Origin: an uncultured Myxococcales bacterium
GTDB lineage: Bacteria > Myxococcota_A > Polyangia > Polyangiales > Polyangiaceae
Length of the DNA: 64,000 bases
Direction of reading: 5' to 3'
NCBI GenBank assembly: GCA_937872925.1
Contig: CALMUT010000198.1
Location: 1 to 64,000 of the forward strand
A program made the translations under genes and the position numbers. The notes below the pieces were generated by a model. The model had not been told where the DNA came from. It made no database searches and worked only from the letters and a program-made list of their open reading frames with translations. Below are positions 36,806-44,044 of this stretch, one piece after another; within the stretch, counting starts at the first letter, position 1, and the number at the start of each line of letters is the position of its first letter.

Positions 36806-37420
36806 GTGGAGCACGGATGCCGCGACTTGGTTTTCACCTGGGACGAGCGGGAGGCCGAGAAGAACAACCCCGCAGGCGAGCGAGCCCGCCTGCCGCCGAG
36901 AGAAAACCGGTTTCACGGACGACTCAGAGCAGCTTTGGAGCTCGGAGTTCGCGCCACCCTGACTCTCGGAGCGATGACGTTGTCGAACGCTTGCTCCGGC
37001 AACTCCGACGCGGATCGGAAAGCGCCCGAAGACGCGCAGGCAGAGAAGGACTCGGCGATGTGGGGGTTTGACGCGGGCTTTTGGGACGCCGACGGCTCAT
37101 TGCTGGACACCTCCTTCGTACCCTGCGGTGGCGAGATCCAGTCGGGGTGCGCCTGGACTGTGCCGCTGGGTTCGGACGGGAAGGCTGCGGACCTCAACAA
37201 GATTTCGATACGCCTGCGTGACGCCACGGGGCATGAGACGCCCCTGTCGCGCGTGGCGGGCCCCGGCGCTTGCGTCGGCGACTCACAGGCTTGGTACGTC
37301 GACACGCCCTATGGCGCCGGGTCCGTACTGCTCATCGCCTGCCCGGCAACGTGCGACCTCATCAACGCGACCGGCCAGGACGTCGTCCTGCTGCCCGGGT
37401 GCGTCGACCCTCAGCCCTAG
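36806..37420 (+). CDS. Lipoprotein-like ORF fused to a BrnT-like fragment
   Basis: The open frame from GTG 36806 encodes 204 residues of two origins. Residues 5-20 (RDLVFTWDEREAEKN) match the start of BrnT-type toxins, and the match stops there. From about residue 44 a lipoprotein begins: LGVRATLTLGAMTLSNAC has a lipobox-like end at Cys, followed by an Asp/Gly-rich secreted domain with Cys pairs (PCGGEIQSGCAW, IACPATCDL). The working start of the lipoprotein may be TTG 36935 or ATG 36974, not the GTG. The secreted part has no family I recognise. The junction looks like a deletion endpoint. Confidence 0.5.
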   Translation: MEHGCRDLVFTWDEREAEKNNPAGERARLPPRENRFHGRLRAALELGVRATLTLGAMTLSNACSGNSDADRKAPEDAQAEKDSAMWGFDAGFWDADGSLLDTSFVPCGGEIQSGCAWTVPLGSDGKAADLNKISIRLRDATGHETPLSRVAGPGACVGDSQAWYVDTPYGAGSVLLIACPATCDLINATGQDVVLLPGCVDPQP

Positions 37421-37480
37421 GACGCACCGTTGCGTAAGGTCTTGTAATCATTATGAGAACACACGCAATTGCTGACCCAC

Positions 37481-37502
37481 AATGTTGCGCTTTTGCAACA
37501 TT
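37481..37502. promoter_or_regulatory. Perfect inverted repeat, probable operator of the NTase pair
   Basis: AATGTTGC and GCAACATT form perfect 8-bp arms with a 6-nt spacer (GCTTTT), centred about 40 nt upstream of ATG 37531. This is the position and shape of an autoregulatory operator for a toxin-antitoxin operon. A hairpin role cannot be excluded. Confidence 0.55.
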
Positions 37503-37530
37503 GCTAGGAACGCCCTACCTTTACAGGGCA

Positions 37531-37722
37531 ATGGACAACCGCCGCGCCCCCAAACTCCGCAGGGATGTGGAGCTGGAAAACGCCAAGCGGCTCAACCGCG
37601 AGGCGGATCGTCAGGCGATTTCGAGCGGCATGGCCACGCACGAACAGATCCAACGCCAGAACCGCATCATCGACGGCTCCAAGGTGCGCATCGACTACTC
37701 CCGCGTGCCCATGCCGCGGTGA
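37531..37722 (+). CDS. Small putative antitoxin/partner of a nucleotidyltransferase
   Basis: The 63-residue, highly charged protein starts at ATG 37531 (MDNRRAPKLRRDVELENAKR). It contains a long helix with Arg/Glu/Asn and a C-terminal IDYSRVPMPR. Its stop overlaps the GTG of the nucleotidyltransferase gene (GTGA). Small size, coupling and an upstream palindrome suit an antitoxin or toxin-binding partner. No DNA-binding fold is obvious. Confidence 0.6.
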   Translation: MDNRRAPKLRRDVELENAKRLNREADRQAISSGMATHEQIQRQNRIIDGSKVRIDYSRVPMPR

Positions 37723-38495
37723 CTCCGACGCCGACCGATTCTCGTCCACCAATCCCAGCGGCGGATGTCCGCTCACTGCTGTGCCAGATCGGCTCTGACG
37801 TTGGGCTCGTCGGTGGCCAGGCTCTGAGTATCTGGGCCGAGCACTATGCCGACGTTGAACCGGAACTTGCCAACTATGGCCCATACACAAGCAGAGACGT
37901 CGACTTTCGAGCGAGTCGAGCAGATGTTGAGAAATGCGCGGACCGCCTGGGCACGCGCCCAGACTACGCGGCAGGCAAGGCGTTCGGGTCGATCATAGAA
38001 GCCGTAATCACTTTTCGCGACAGCACGGACGAAGAACGCACCATTGAGTTCCTAAGAAGCGTTAAGGGTCTCACGCCGCAGGAGGTGCAGAGCACCGCCG
38101 TAGAGATCGAACTAGAAAAAGCCCGAATCCGCGTAATGCATCCAGTGTTGGTTCTCGTGAGTCGCGCCACGAACGTAATCAAGCTCAAAGAGAAGTACGA
38201 CAACGAGCACGGAGTGGAGCAACTTCGCGTTGCCGTCTTCTGCGCACGGGCCTTCCTGAAAGAAGCAATGCAAGCGGGGGAGGGTCGGCTTGCACTCAGT
38301 TGGGCGGAACGCGCCTACCGACTGATCAAGAGCCAGGTAGGCATCAGGGTTCATGTAGAAAAGCAAATCGATTTGCTCCAGGCCATTCCGTTGGAGCACA
38401 TGCCGGAGAAGTTCCGGAGCACCCGATACCCGCAGATGGTGGTCCAGGCCAACGCGCTTCGGGAAAAGAAAACGAAAGTTGCGAAACGCAGCTAG
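37719..38495 (+). CDS. Nucleotidyltransferase-fold protein, putative toxin
   Basis: The 258-residue protein starts at GTG 37719. Residues 20-65 show the nucleotidyltransferase pattern VGLVGGQALSIWAEHY followed by SRDVDFRA, where GG and the DVD acidic pair are the likely nucleotide/metal site. A third strand (ERTIEFLRSV) and VSRATNVIKLKEKYDN, with a conserved Lys, follow as in AbiEii/MenT-like enzymes. It is cotranscribed with the 63-residue gene. It most likely modifies a tRNA or protein by nucleotidyl transfer; substrate unknown. It is distinct from the AbiEii protein at 40255. Confidence 0.7.
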   Translation: MTPTPTDSRPPIPAADVRSLLCQIGSDVGLVGGQALSIWAEHYADVEPELANYGPYTSRDVDFRASRADVEKCADRLGTRPDYAAGKAFGSIIEAVITFRDSTDEERTIEFLRSVKGLTPQEVQSTAVEIELEKARIRVMHPVLVLVSRATNVIKLKEKYDNEHGVEQLRVAVFCARAFLKEAMQAGEGRLALSWAERAYRLIKSQVGIRVHVEKQIDLLQAIPLEHMPEKFRSTRYPQMVVQANALREKKTKVAKRS

Positions 38496-38577
38496 GCCCT
38501 GGCAACGCGTAGACACCTGGCAATGGCCCCTTTCTGCTCGCCAACCGCTCCCATGGGCGCAGTCTTGGCGGCGGGTG

Positions 38578-38886
38578 TCAGCGGGCATCTCGAACAGCAC
38601 GCCCTTTCCCGCCCAGGGCCAGCGCGTGTGCAGCGGCTGCAACCTGCCCGGCGCATCGCCCCTTCCTCCGCGCTTCCAGCTCTTGCGCTAGCTGCTCCAC
38701 GATATCCCAGCGCCCAGCACGGGCTGCCAACTTCAGCGCCTCCGCCAGAGCTGGTTCGACAACGCCGGCCAGATTCAGCACGGACGGTTGATGGACGGAT
38801 TCGTGTATTGCCTCGGTCCCCTCGCCCACCGCAGCCATTCGTCCTGAATCGTCCTCGCCCACGTGCAATCGCGCACTTAGCTCCAC
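38578..38886 (-). CDS. Small protein with myxobacterial-type helical C-terminus
   Basis: The 102-residue ORF on the minus strand starts at ATG 38886 (MELSARLHVGEDDSGR). Its centre reads LAEALKLAARAGRWDIVEQL then AQELEARRK, a pattern I associate with the tails of myxobacterial proteins. After that the sequence is Ala/Gly-rich. It could be a genuine small gene or the 3' remnant of a larger one. Function unknown. A strong hairpin lies about 100 nt upstream. Confidence 0.4.
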   Translation of the reverse strand: MELSARLHVGEDDSGRMAAVGEGTEAIHESVHQPSVLNLAGVVEPALAEALKLAARAGRWDIVEQLAQELEARRKGRCAGQVAAAAHALALGGKGRAVRDAR

Positions 38887-38984
38887 AATGGAGCGCGTGT
38901 CCCGTTCCGTGGTCGTGTCGGATCGTGCATGAATCGTGCTGTTTCATGCATGCTCACAGGAATTCGAGTCCCGTCCGCCCCGCT

Positions 38985-39018
38985 CTGAAAACAGCACCCA
39001 TTCGGGTGCTGTTTTCAG
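38985..39018. terminator. Perfect 15-bp inverted repeat with 4-nt loop
   Basis: The arms CTGAAAACAGCACCC and GGGTGCTGTTTTCAG are perfectly complementary around ATTC. The base-paired run GAAAAC/GTTTTC near the stem ends gives partial T-tracts on both strands, so it could terminate transcription in both directions. It sits in a 480-nt stretch (38887-39366) that has no convincing gene. Confidence 0.5.
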
Positions 39019-39029
39019 TTTCGGTGACT

Positions 39030-39119
39030 GTGACAGGGTCGGGGTCAGTGACAGGGTCGGCGTCGGTGACAGGGTCGGCGTCGGTGACAGGGTCGGCGTC
39101 GGTGACTGGGTCGGGGTCG
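39030..39119. repeat. 18-bp tandem repeat array (5 units) with GTGACAG-rich tail
   Basis: There are five head-to-tail copies of an 18-bp unit, consensus GTGACAGGGTCGGCGTCG. The middle three are identical; units 1 and 5 have small changes. A degenerate GTCACxG/GTGACAG-rich stretch continues to about 39215. The unit length is a multiple of 3 and all frames stay open: one plus frame reads a Ser/Thr/Val repeat (SVTGSA) and a minus frame reads an Asp/Val repeat (VTDADP). This leaves open whether it is the tail of a lost secreted protein or a non-coding minisatellite. There are no spacers, so it is not CRISPR. Confidence 0.7.
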
Positions 39120-39366
39120 GTGACAGTGACAGACACCGACACGGTCACGGTCACCGTCACTGACTCGGTCACTGCCACTGACACTGCCTCAGCCACGGAC
39201 ACGGTCGCGGATCTGTAGCTGTGTTCGCAACGTCGCGAAGCAAGCGCGTGCCAGTGGCAAATTCGGAGCGATAGCCGCCGAGGGAGCGCAGTTCCCACTT
39301 GCGTCCAAACCGGAGCGAGTCCGTGCTGAAGTCGGGGAATGTGTGATTTCTTTCCAAATAGCTTTA

Positions 39367-39383
39367 TTCACCTATTACGTGAA
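39367..39383. promoter_or_regulatory. AbiE operator-like box 1
   Basis: TTCAC, 7 nt, GTGAA: an inverted repeat directly upstream of the promoter. A second box with the same spacing is at 39430. AbiEi antitoxins are known to autoregulate through paired inverted repeats. Confidence 0.5.
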
Positions 39384-39393
39384 GTTCGCGCTA

Positions 39394-39422
39394 TTGACAG
39401 CTGCCATTCCAGTGGTAAGAAT
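39394..39422 (+). promoter_or_regulatory. Sigma70-type promoter of abiE
   Basis: TTGACA (39394-39399) is a perfect -35. After 17 nt comes AAGAAT (39417-39422), matching four of six -10 positions. It lies between the two operator-like boxes and points to abiEi, giving a predicted leader of about 20 nt before ATG 39449. The area is AT-rich compared with its surroundings. Confidence 0.55.
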
Positions 39423-39429
39423 AGTGCTA

Positions 39430-39446
39430 TTCACGCAACACGTGAT
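39430..39446. promoter_or_regulatory. AbiE operator-like box 2
   Basis: TTCAC, 7 nt, GTGAT: same arms and spacing as box 1 apart from one base. It overlaps the expected transcription start and ends 3 nt before ATG 39449, so bound protein would block initiation. Confidence 0.5.
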
Positions 39447-39448
39447 TT

Positions 39449-40258
39449 ATGCGCTCCAGAACACAGATCACCGGCATGCAACTGCTAGACGAGTTCGTCA
39501 GCCACGGAGTCAACCAATTCACGTCGGCCGAGGCCGCCGCGCGACTCGGTCGATCTGCCGCAGCGACGGGAAACATCCTCGGGCGACTCGTTCGGGATGG
39601 GCTGCTCGACCGGGTTCGACGGGGACACTATGCGATCCGGCAACTTGGGACGCTCGGTACGACTGCTGCCGCAGAGAGCGTCCTTCTTTCCGTCGCCGCC
39701 GGGTTCCGTGACGTTCCCCATCGTGTTGCGTATCGAACTGCGCTGGATCAGCTCGATCTTCTCGCGCATCCCTCGCGGTCGATCCAGGTGGCGCTCGCCA
39801 AACCGACGCGGAGCGAGCGCCTCTCCGGGCGGCGACTCACGGTGGTGCAAGAGCCCGAGTCGGCCCTCGACGTGGGCGCGAAGAAACAGGACGGCGTCCT
39901 CATCTCGGACCTGGAACGCTCGCTGCTCGATGCGGCCGCGCGTCCAGATCTCGTCGGTGGAATCGCCGTTCTGGCAGAGGCCCTCGGAGCAGCGTCGTCA
40001 AAGGGGGTCGATGCGGAAAAGCTCACCGAGTACGCCCGCGCGCTGTCGTGGGGGCCCGCGCTTCGCCGGATCGGTTCCCTCGCCGACAGGCTGCACATTG
40101 CCGGGCTGGCTGGTCGGCTGGCGCCGCTCACGAAGCCGAGCAGTGACATCGACCTGGAGCCTGGGCACGGGCACGGGCAGACGTCCTACCGCGACGCGAA
40201 ATGGTGGGTCCGTTGGGATCAGGCGCCATCCGAGTTGCAGAACGTCGTGCACCAATGA
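39449..40258 (+). CDS. abiEi: AbiEi-family antitoxin/transcription regulator
   Basis: The 269-residue protein has an N-terminal winged helix (residues 10-60: FTSAEAAARLGRSAAATGNI then LVRDGLLDRVRRGHYAI), characteristic of AbiEi. An AbiEi C-terminal domain follows, with YRTALDQLDLL and ISDLERSLLDAAARPDLVGG. ATG 39449 is used; ATG 39476 is an alternative. It overlaps the downstream toxin gene by 4 nt. As a type IV antitoxin it should repress its own promoter through the flanking inverted repeats and neutralise AbiEii without being described as directly binding it. Confidence 0.88.
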   Translation: MRSRTQITGMQLLDEFVSHGVNQFTSAEAAARLGRSAAATGNILGRLVRDGLLDRVRRGHYAIRQLGTLGTTAAAESVLLSVAAGFRDVPHRVAYRTALDQLDLLAHPSRSIQVALAKPTRSERLSGRRLTVVQEPESALDVGAKKQDGVLISDLERSLLDAAARPDLVGGIAVLAEALGAASSKGVDAEKLTEYARALSWGPALRRIGSLADRLHIAGLAGRLAPLTKPSSDIDLEPGHGHGQTSYRDAKWWVRWDQAPSELQNVVHQ

Positions 40259-41004
40259 CGTCAAAGGGGCAGATCACCAAGATCGCGAGCAACGACGGCG
40301 TGGACGCAAAAGTCGTCGAGCGGGACTACGTGCTCGCCCATGTCGTCGCGCTGATCGCGGCACAGAACGGCGACGGCGCAGTCATTTTCAAGGGCGGAAC
40401 GTCTCTGAGGCTTCTGCATTTCGAAGACTACCGGTACTCGGCGGATCTCGACTTCTCCGTCGTCAAACGGGGCAAGGACGCGGCGCGAGAGCTGATCACG
40501 GCGGCGCTGGCAGGGACCCATCCCGACACAATCACCGAGCTCGAGGTCGTCGAAGATGCCATCCTCTACAAGGGACCGCTCGGAGCGCAGCGAAGCATCA
40601 AGCTCGACCTTGCCGACGATGAGCTGGTGGTGAACACGGAAGATCGCCCACTGCTTCCACGCTGGACGGACACCCCACCATGCAACGTGCTGGCGTACAC
40701 CAAGCTTGAGATCACGGCGGAGAAGCTCCGGTGCATTCTGCAACGGCGCCAATGCAGAGACTTCCTCGACCTCAGTCTGTTGCTCGGGCAAGAAGACCTC
40801 GACGCAGTCGCGGAACTGTTTCGGCAGAAGGCGACGCATCGCGGTCTGGACCCCGCGAAGTTTGCAGAGAGGTTCGAGAGGCGTGTCGAGGAGTACAAGC
40901 GCCAGTGGGATCAGGAGCTCGAGCAGTATCTAGGCGAAGTCCCCCATTTCGAGGCGGTTGAGCGGAGCGTGCGCCGCGAGTTGCGGAAGGCCGGCTTGCT
41001 CTAG
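40255..41004 (+). CDS. abiEii: AbiEii-family nucleotidyltransferase toxin
   Basis: The 249-residue protein carries the AbiEii motifs: VIFKGGTSLRLLHF (GGTS, nucleotide binding) near residue 45, YSADLDFSVVKRG (DxDF acidic pair) near 62, and later RSIKLDLADDEL and LEITAEKLRCIL with conserved Lys/Glu. The C-terminus is helical. It overlaps abiEi (ATGA). These enzymes cause growth arrest and abortive infection by transferring nucleotides to a target, in related toxins tRNA. The cassette appears intact, and its stop overlaps convergently the end of the small ORF remnant at 41001. Confidence 0.9.
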   Translation: MTSKGQITKIASNDGVDAKVVERDYVLAHVVALIAAQNGDGAVIFKGGTSLRLLHFEDYRYSADLDFSVVKRGKDAARELITAALAGTHPDTITELEVVEDAILYKGPLGAQRSIKLDLADDELVVNTEDRPLLPRWTDTPPCNVLAYTKLEITAEKLRCILQRRQCRDFLDLSLLLGQEDLDAVAELFRQKATHRGLDPAKFAERFERRVEEYKRQWDQELEQYLGEVPHFEAVERSVRRELRKAGLL

Positions 41005-41125
41005 CTGCGCTCGAGCTCGACGAGCACTCCAACAACGCCACCCGGAGTGCCCCCTGGTCCCCGTCCTGGTCCCACCACTCCTTCGCCGCCGCGAGGCGCT
41101 CAGACAAGCCGTCGTTCAGCTTCAA
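41001..41125 (-). pseudogene. Small protein, copy 2 of a duplicated block (frameshifted)
   Basis: Starting at TTG 41125 this reads MKLNDGLSERLAAAKEWWDQ then DGDQGALRVALL, matching the 42-residue protein at 36265. After that point the frame leaves the similarity. One base over it reads VVGVLVELERS and stops at 41001-41003, just where copy 1 has LLILLLECERET and its stop. A single missing base therefore separates it from an intact copy. Its stop overlaps the convergent abiEii stop. Confidence 0.45.
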
Positions 41126-41210
41126 GTCCCCGTTTACTACATTACTTCAGCGACCTGCCTGGTCCTGCCGCGTTGGCAAAACGTGGCGCGAGCACATACC
41201 CTCGGCGTGC

Positions 41211-41703
41211 ATGCGTAGCGCCGAGTTCCGCCGATCGCTGTGGGCGATCCCCGTGTTCGTTGCCTGTGGGGCAACGCAGCCGCAACCCAGTGGAGCGAAC
41301 CTTGCCCCGGCACCGACGACCGTGAGCGCGCAGGAAGTGGACGCGGCCGGGTCAGCCGGTGGCGTGGCGCAAGCGGACGCGGCGGCTGCGCCGGTGCCCA
41401 CGCACGACGCGGCGCCGGCTGCAGCGGGTGATCGCGCAGGGCCGTTCGAGGCGGCGAAAGTGAAACACGCTCAGGTGCGGGCCTTGGCGATTGGTTCCGC
41501 GGTGCAGATCTTTCAAGCAACCCAGGGCGACGACTTCTGCCCCACGTACGCGCAGCTCATCGGCGCTCGGGTCCTGCCATCCAGCAGCGCGGGGAAATCC
41601 GTACCGCATCGAATGCTCCGACTCCGGCGCGGTCGTCGCATCGAACGGACCCGACGGAGAGCCCGGAACTCCCGACGACGTGCCGGGGCGCTCGACGCCA
41701 TAG
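41211..41703 (+). pseudogene. Frameshifted lipoprotein with pseudopilin-like domain
   Basis: ATG 41211 opens a lipoprotein signal (SLWAIPVFVACGAT) and an Ala/Pro linker. A domain follows, with HAQVRALAIGSAVQIFQATQ and DDFCPTYAQLIG. Near 41580-41595 the sensible sequence moves to another frame: GNPYRIECSDSGAVVASNGP then DGEPGTPDD, ending at 41703. That ending is typical of type II secretion GspG-like C-terminal regions. One indel therefore splits the gene, by decay or sequencing error. It is the first envelope-type gene after the defence island. Confidence 0.6.
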
Positions 41704-41815
41704 CACCCGGTTCGCGAACCGCAGACGCCGTCGCGGCGCGCCCACGCGCCACCCCCGAGTCATGCTCTGCTTGCTGCGCATTCCCGAACGCTGCTGAAAG
41801 CGGTACGCTCAGGCC

Positions 41816-42325
41816 GTGGCTTGGACATTGGGGCGCACGTTCGCGCGACTCGCACTCGTGTCCGCGACCGCGTGCCAAGGCCCGGCTGCACCAGCGGCCG
41901 CGCCAGCGCCGCCCACGCAGACTGCGGGGCGCGCACCGCCCGCGTGTCCCGCCGCAAGCGCGGCGCCTGTTGTGACGGCGGATAGCGGCGCGCCACCAGT
42001 GCTTGCTTCCGTAGAGTTCTCGCCGCGGTCGGTGCAGTGCGCGGCGTACGGACAGCCCATTGGGACCAGCTTGCAGCGCAACGACGACGGCACGTCCTAT
42101 CGTGGTGGGGCCACCGACAACTACGAGGCCGCGGATTTCTCGAGTTGTTCCAGCGCGGCGCCCAGCACCCTAACCTGCTCCGGAACGTGGCGCTTCAGCA
42201 AGACTCCGGCGCAGCTGACGATCGTGCTCCGCAGTGACGGCTCCGTGCTCGGCACCCTGACCCGCCCCCAGGGCGGCGTCGTGCCGGTGAGCTGCATGGC
42301 AAGCGGAAGCCCCATCGCGCGGTGA
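41816..42325 (+). CDS. Putative lipoprotein, unknown
   Basis: The 169-residue protein from GTG 41816 has a short signal with a lipobox-like ALVSATAC, an Ala/Pro-rich linker of about 40 residues, and a small Cys-containing domain (VQCAAYGQPIGTSL, FSSCSSAAPSTLTCSGTW). It should be anchored in the envelope. I recognise no family for the domain. It lies between the broken gene at 41211 and the AgmX-like gene at 42387, all on the plus strand. Confidence 0.6.
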   Translation: MAWTLGRTFARLALVSATACQGPAAPAAAPAPPTQTAGRAPPACPAASAAPVVTADSGAPPVLASVEFSPRSVQCAAYGQPIGTSLQRNDDGTSYRGGATDNYEAADFSSCSSAAPSTLTCSGTWRFSKTPAQLTIVLRSDGSVLGTLTRPQGGVVPVSCMASGSPIAR

Positions 42326-42386
42326 CCCACGCGCGCGCGGAACCTGATAGCGTCGCGCAGTGCTACCCATCCCGAGCCACTCGCGT

Positions 42387-43292
42387 ATGCGACTTTTGGC
42401 CGCGCTGCTCGCGTGCAGCCTGATCGGTTGCACACCATCCGGCGTTGCACCTGCCACCGTGCCCACGGCGACAGCCGCTCCTGCCCGGCCCGCTGCTGCC
42501 GCGGTCGCACCCAAAGCGGCTTCCGCGCTTCCGCGGTGGCTCGACGAAGAACTCCGCGAAGTGCGCCTAACACGCGCCGACAATGGTCGCGAACTCATGA
42601 ACGGCGAGCATGTCGTCGTCACGCAAAGCCGCATCGTGGCTGGCGGAACTCTCGTGGGGCGTCCCGCCGAAGTCCTGGCGGCCAACCGGCTGCAGCGCGT
42701 GGATCCGTTGTTCGAGCACATGAAGGCGATCCGCGAGGCATTCAAGTCGGCTCACCCGGGGGAGCCCTTTCACGGCACTGTCTTGCTCTGGGTCGACGCG
42801 CGCGTCCCCGCGCTGGTGGTCAAGAATGTCTTCCAAACCTGTGCGTTCGCTGGCTTCCCGTACGCGCAGTTTGTCGTCCTGCGCCGGGATCGAAACGACT
42901 ACGCGGCACTCGGAACCGCCGCGCGAGTGCCCGGGCCGCCCGTTCGCGGCCAGTCCCAGGATCCCGAGCTGGCGCGACTTCGGTCGGGCGTGGCCGTCTC
43001 GGGTCGGCTGCCCCCGGAAGTGATCCAACGCATTTTTCGCCAGAACTTCGGTCTCTTCCGTACCTGCTACGAGAAGGGTTTGCGGAAAGCGCCGAAACTG
43101 ACCGGACGCGTCGCCATTCGATTCACTATCGGGAAAGACGGTGCCGTCACCGACGCACGGACGGACTCGACGACGCTACCCGACGTGAGCGTCGTCGCCT
43201 GCGTCCTGAACTACGTGCGGCAACTGCGCTTTCCGGCGCCGGAAGGCGGCACGGTGACCGTGGTCTATCCCATAGAATTCGCGCCCGAGTGA
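42387..43292 (+). CDS. Lipoprotein with AgmX/TonB-C-like domain
   Basis: From ATG 42387 (GTG 42360 is an in-frame alternative) the 301-residue product has a clear lipoprotein signal, MRLLAALLACSLIGC. A middle domain includes NVFQTCAFAGFPYAQF. The C-terminal 100 residues, VIQRIFRQNFGLFRTCYEKG then GRVAIRFTIGKDGAVTDA and VACVLNYVRQLRFP, are the AgmX/PglI C-terminal domain frequent in myxobacteria and related to energy-transducing TonB-like domains. The role may be in motility or envelope assembly. A 28-bp internal piece (42839-42866) recurs at 44020. Confidence 0.75.
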   Translation: MRLLAALLACSLIGCTPSGVAPATVPTATAAPARPAAAAVAPKAASALPRWLDEELREVRLTRADNGRELMNGEHVVVTQSRIVAGGTLVGRPAEVLAANRLQRVDPLFEHMKAIREAFKSAHPGEPFHGTVLLWVDARVPALVVKNVFQTCAFAGFPYAQFVVLRRDRNDYAALGTAARVPGPPVRGQSQDPELARLRSGVAVSGRLPPEVIQRIFRQNFGLFRTCYEKGLRKAPKLTGRVAIRFTIGKDGAVTDARTDSTTLPDVSVVACVLNYVRQLRFPAPEGGTVTVVYPIEFAPE

Positions 43293-43343
43293 TTGCCCGA
43301 GCCCACCCACGCTGCTCAGTCTAGGCTCGGCGTCACCCGGTAG
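43281..43343. repeat. 63-bp direct repeat, copy 1
   Basis: This spans the last codons of the AgmX-like gene and a copy of the last codons of the DUF1592 gene. It is identical to 44045-44107 except for one C/T change. Together the copies flank the Kazal lipoprotein gene. Confidence 0.9.
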
Positions 43344-43354
43344 GGGACGGTGAT

Positions 43355-43978
43355 TCAAGGGGGACATATTTCTTTTCCCCGAAGCACCACGCCGGCTGCT
43401 TGACGGACACAATCGTTGTCGTAGGTCTTGCCGTCGCAGCCGCAGACCGGATCAAGATTGGCGGGGCAGTCGTTGACGGACGGTTTCGCCATGCATCGAC
43501 CGAACAAGTTCTTGTCGCTTGTTTCACACGCATTCTGCGTGACGAGAGGGCTTGGTGTGTCTCCATATTCACAGAAAGCTCCGATTGGGCACGCCTTGGC
43601 GTCGGGCCCACCGCAGGTCTCGGCCTCGGGGACGCAGACCGCTTGGTAGCTACTCAAAGACCCCACACCAACGCACAGCTTGCCCGGCTCGCATTCGGAT
43701 TCCTGCCAGCCGCAGTCCGCGCCGCTACAATTGGGATGCCCGCAAAGCTCGGAACAGTCGATGTCGTAGCCCTCCAGGCGCATTCCGGCGTTGTTCGGGT
43801 CGCACCAGGCGTCGAACTCGCACGGGAAATCGACGTAGCAAAAGCCGCCACCACCGGCGGAGTCGTTGCCACCAGCGCCCGCCGCACCAGCGTCTGCACC
43901 CATGCGGCCTCCATCATCACTGGCGCAGGCAGCGAGGAAAGAGAGCAAGCAGCCCCACGCTGCGCCATACTGTGTCAC
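43355..43978 (-). CDS. Lipoprotein with Kazal-like domain
   Basis: The 207-residue protein is taken from GTG 43978 because it places a signal with lipobox (GCLLSFLAACAS) at the N-terminus; the frame is open to 44074. A Gly/Ala linker, a Cys-rich region (FCYVDFPCEFDAWCDPNNAG, CSELCGHPNCSGADCG) and a C-terminal Kazal-type motif DPVCGCDGKTYDNDC follow. Kazal domains inhibit serine proteases in eukaryotes; in myxobacterial lipoproteins they are common but uncharacterised. The gene lies exactly between two 63-bp direct repeats, as if inserted or created by a duplication. Confidence 0.75.
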   Translation of the reverse strand: MTQYGAAWGCLLSFLAACASDDGGRMGADAGAAGAGGNDSAGGGGFCYVDFPCEFDAWCDPNNAGMRLEGYDIDCSELCGHPNCSGADCGWQESECEPGKLCVGVGSLSSYQAVCVPEAETCGGPDAKACPIGAFCEYGDTPSPLVTQNACETSDKNLFGRCMAKPSVNDCPANLDPVCGCDGKTYDNDCVRQAAGVVLRGKEICPP

Positions 43979-44044
43979 GGAGCCCACCGTGTCTGGGGAG
44001 AGCAATTCTTGGACCAACGCTGTGCGTTCGCTGGCTTCCCGTAC

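Noticed and set aside
39030-39119. Possible CRISPR array
   Set aside because: Repeats are contiguous 18-bp units without unique spacers and there are no cas genes.
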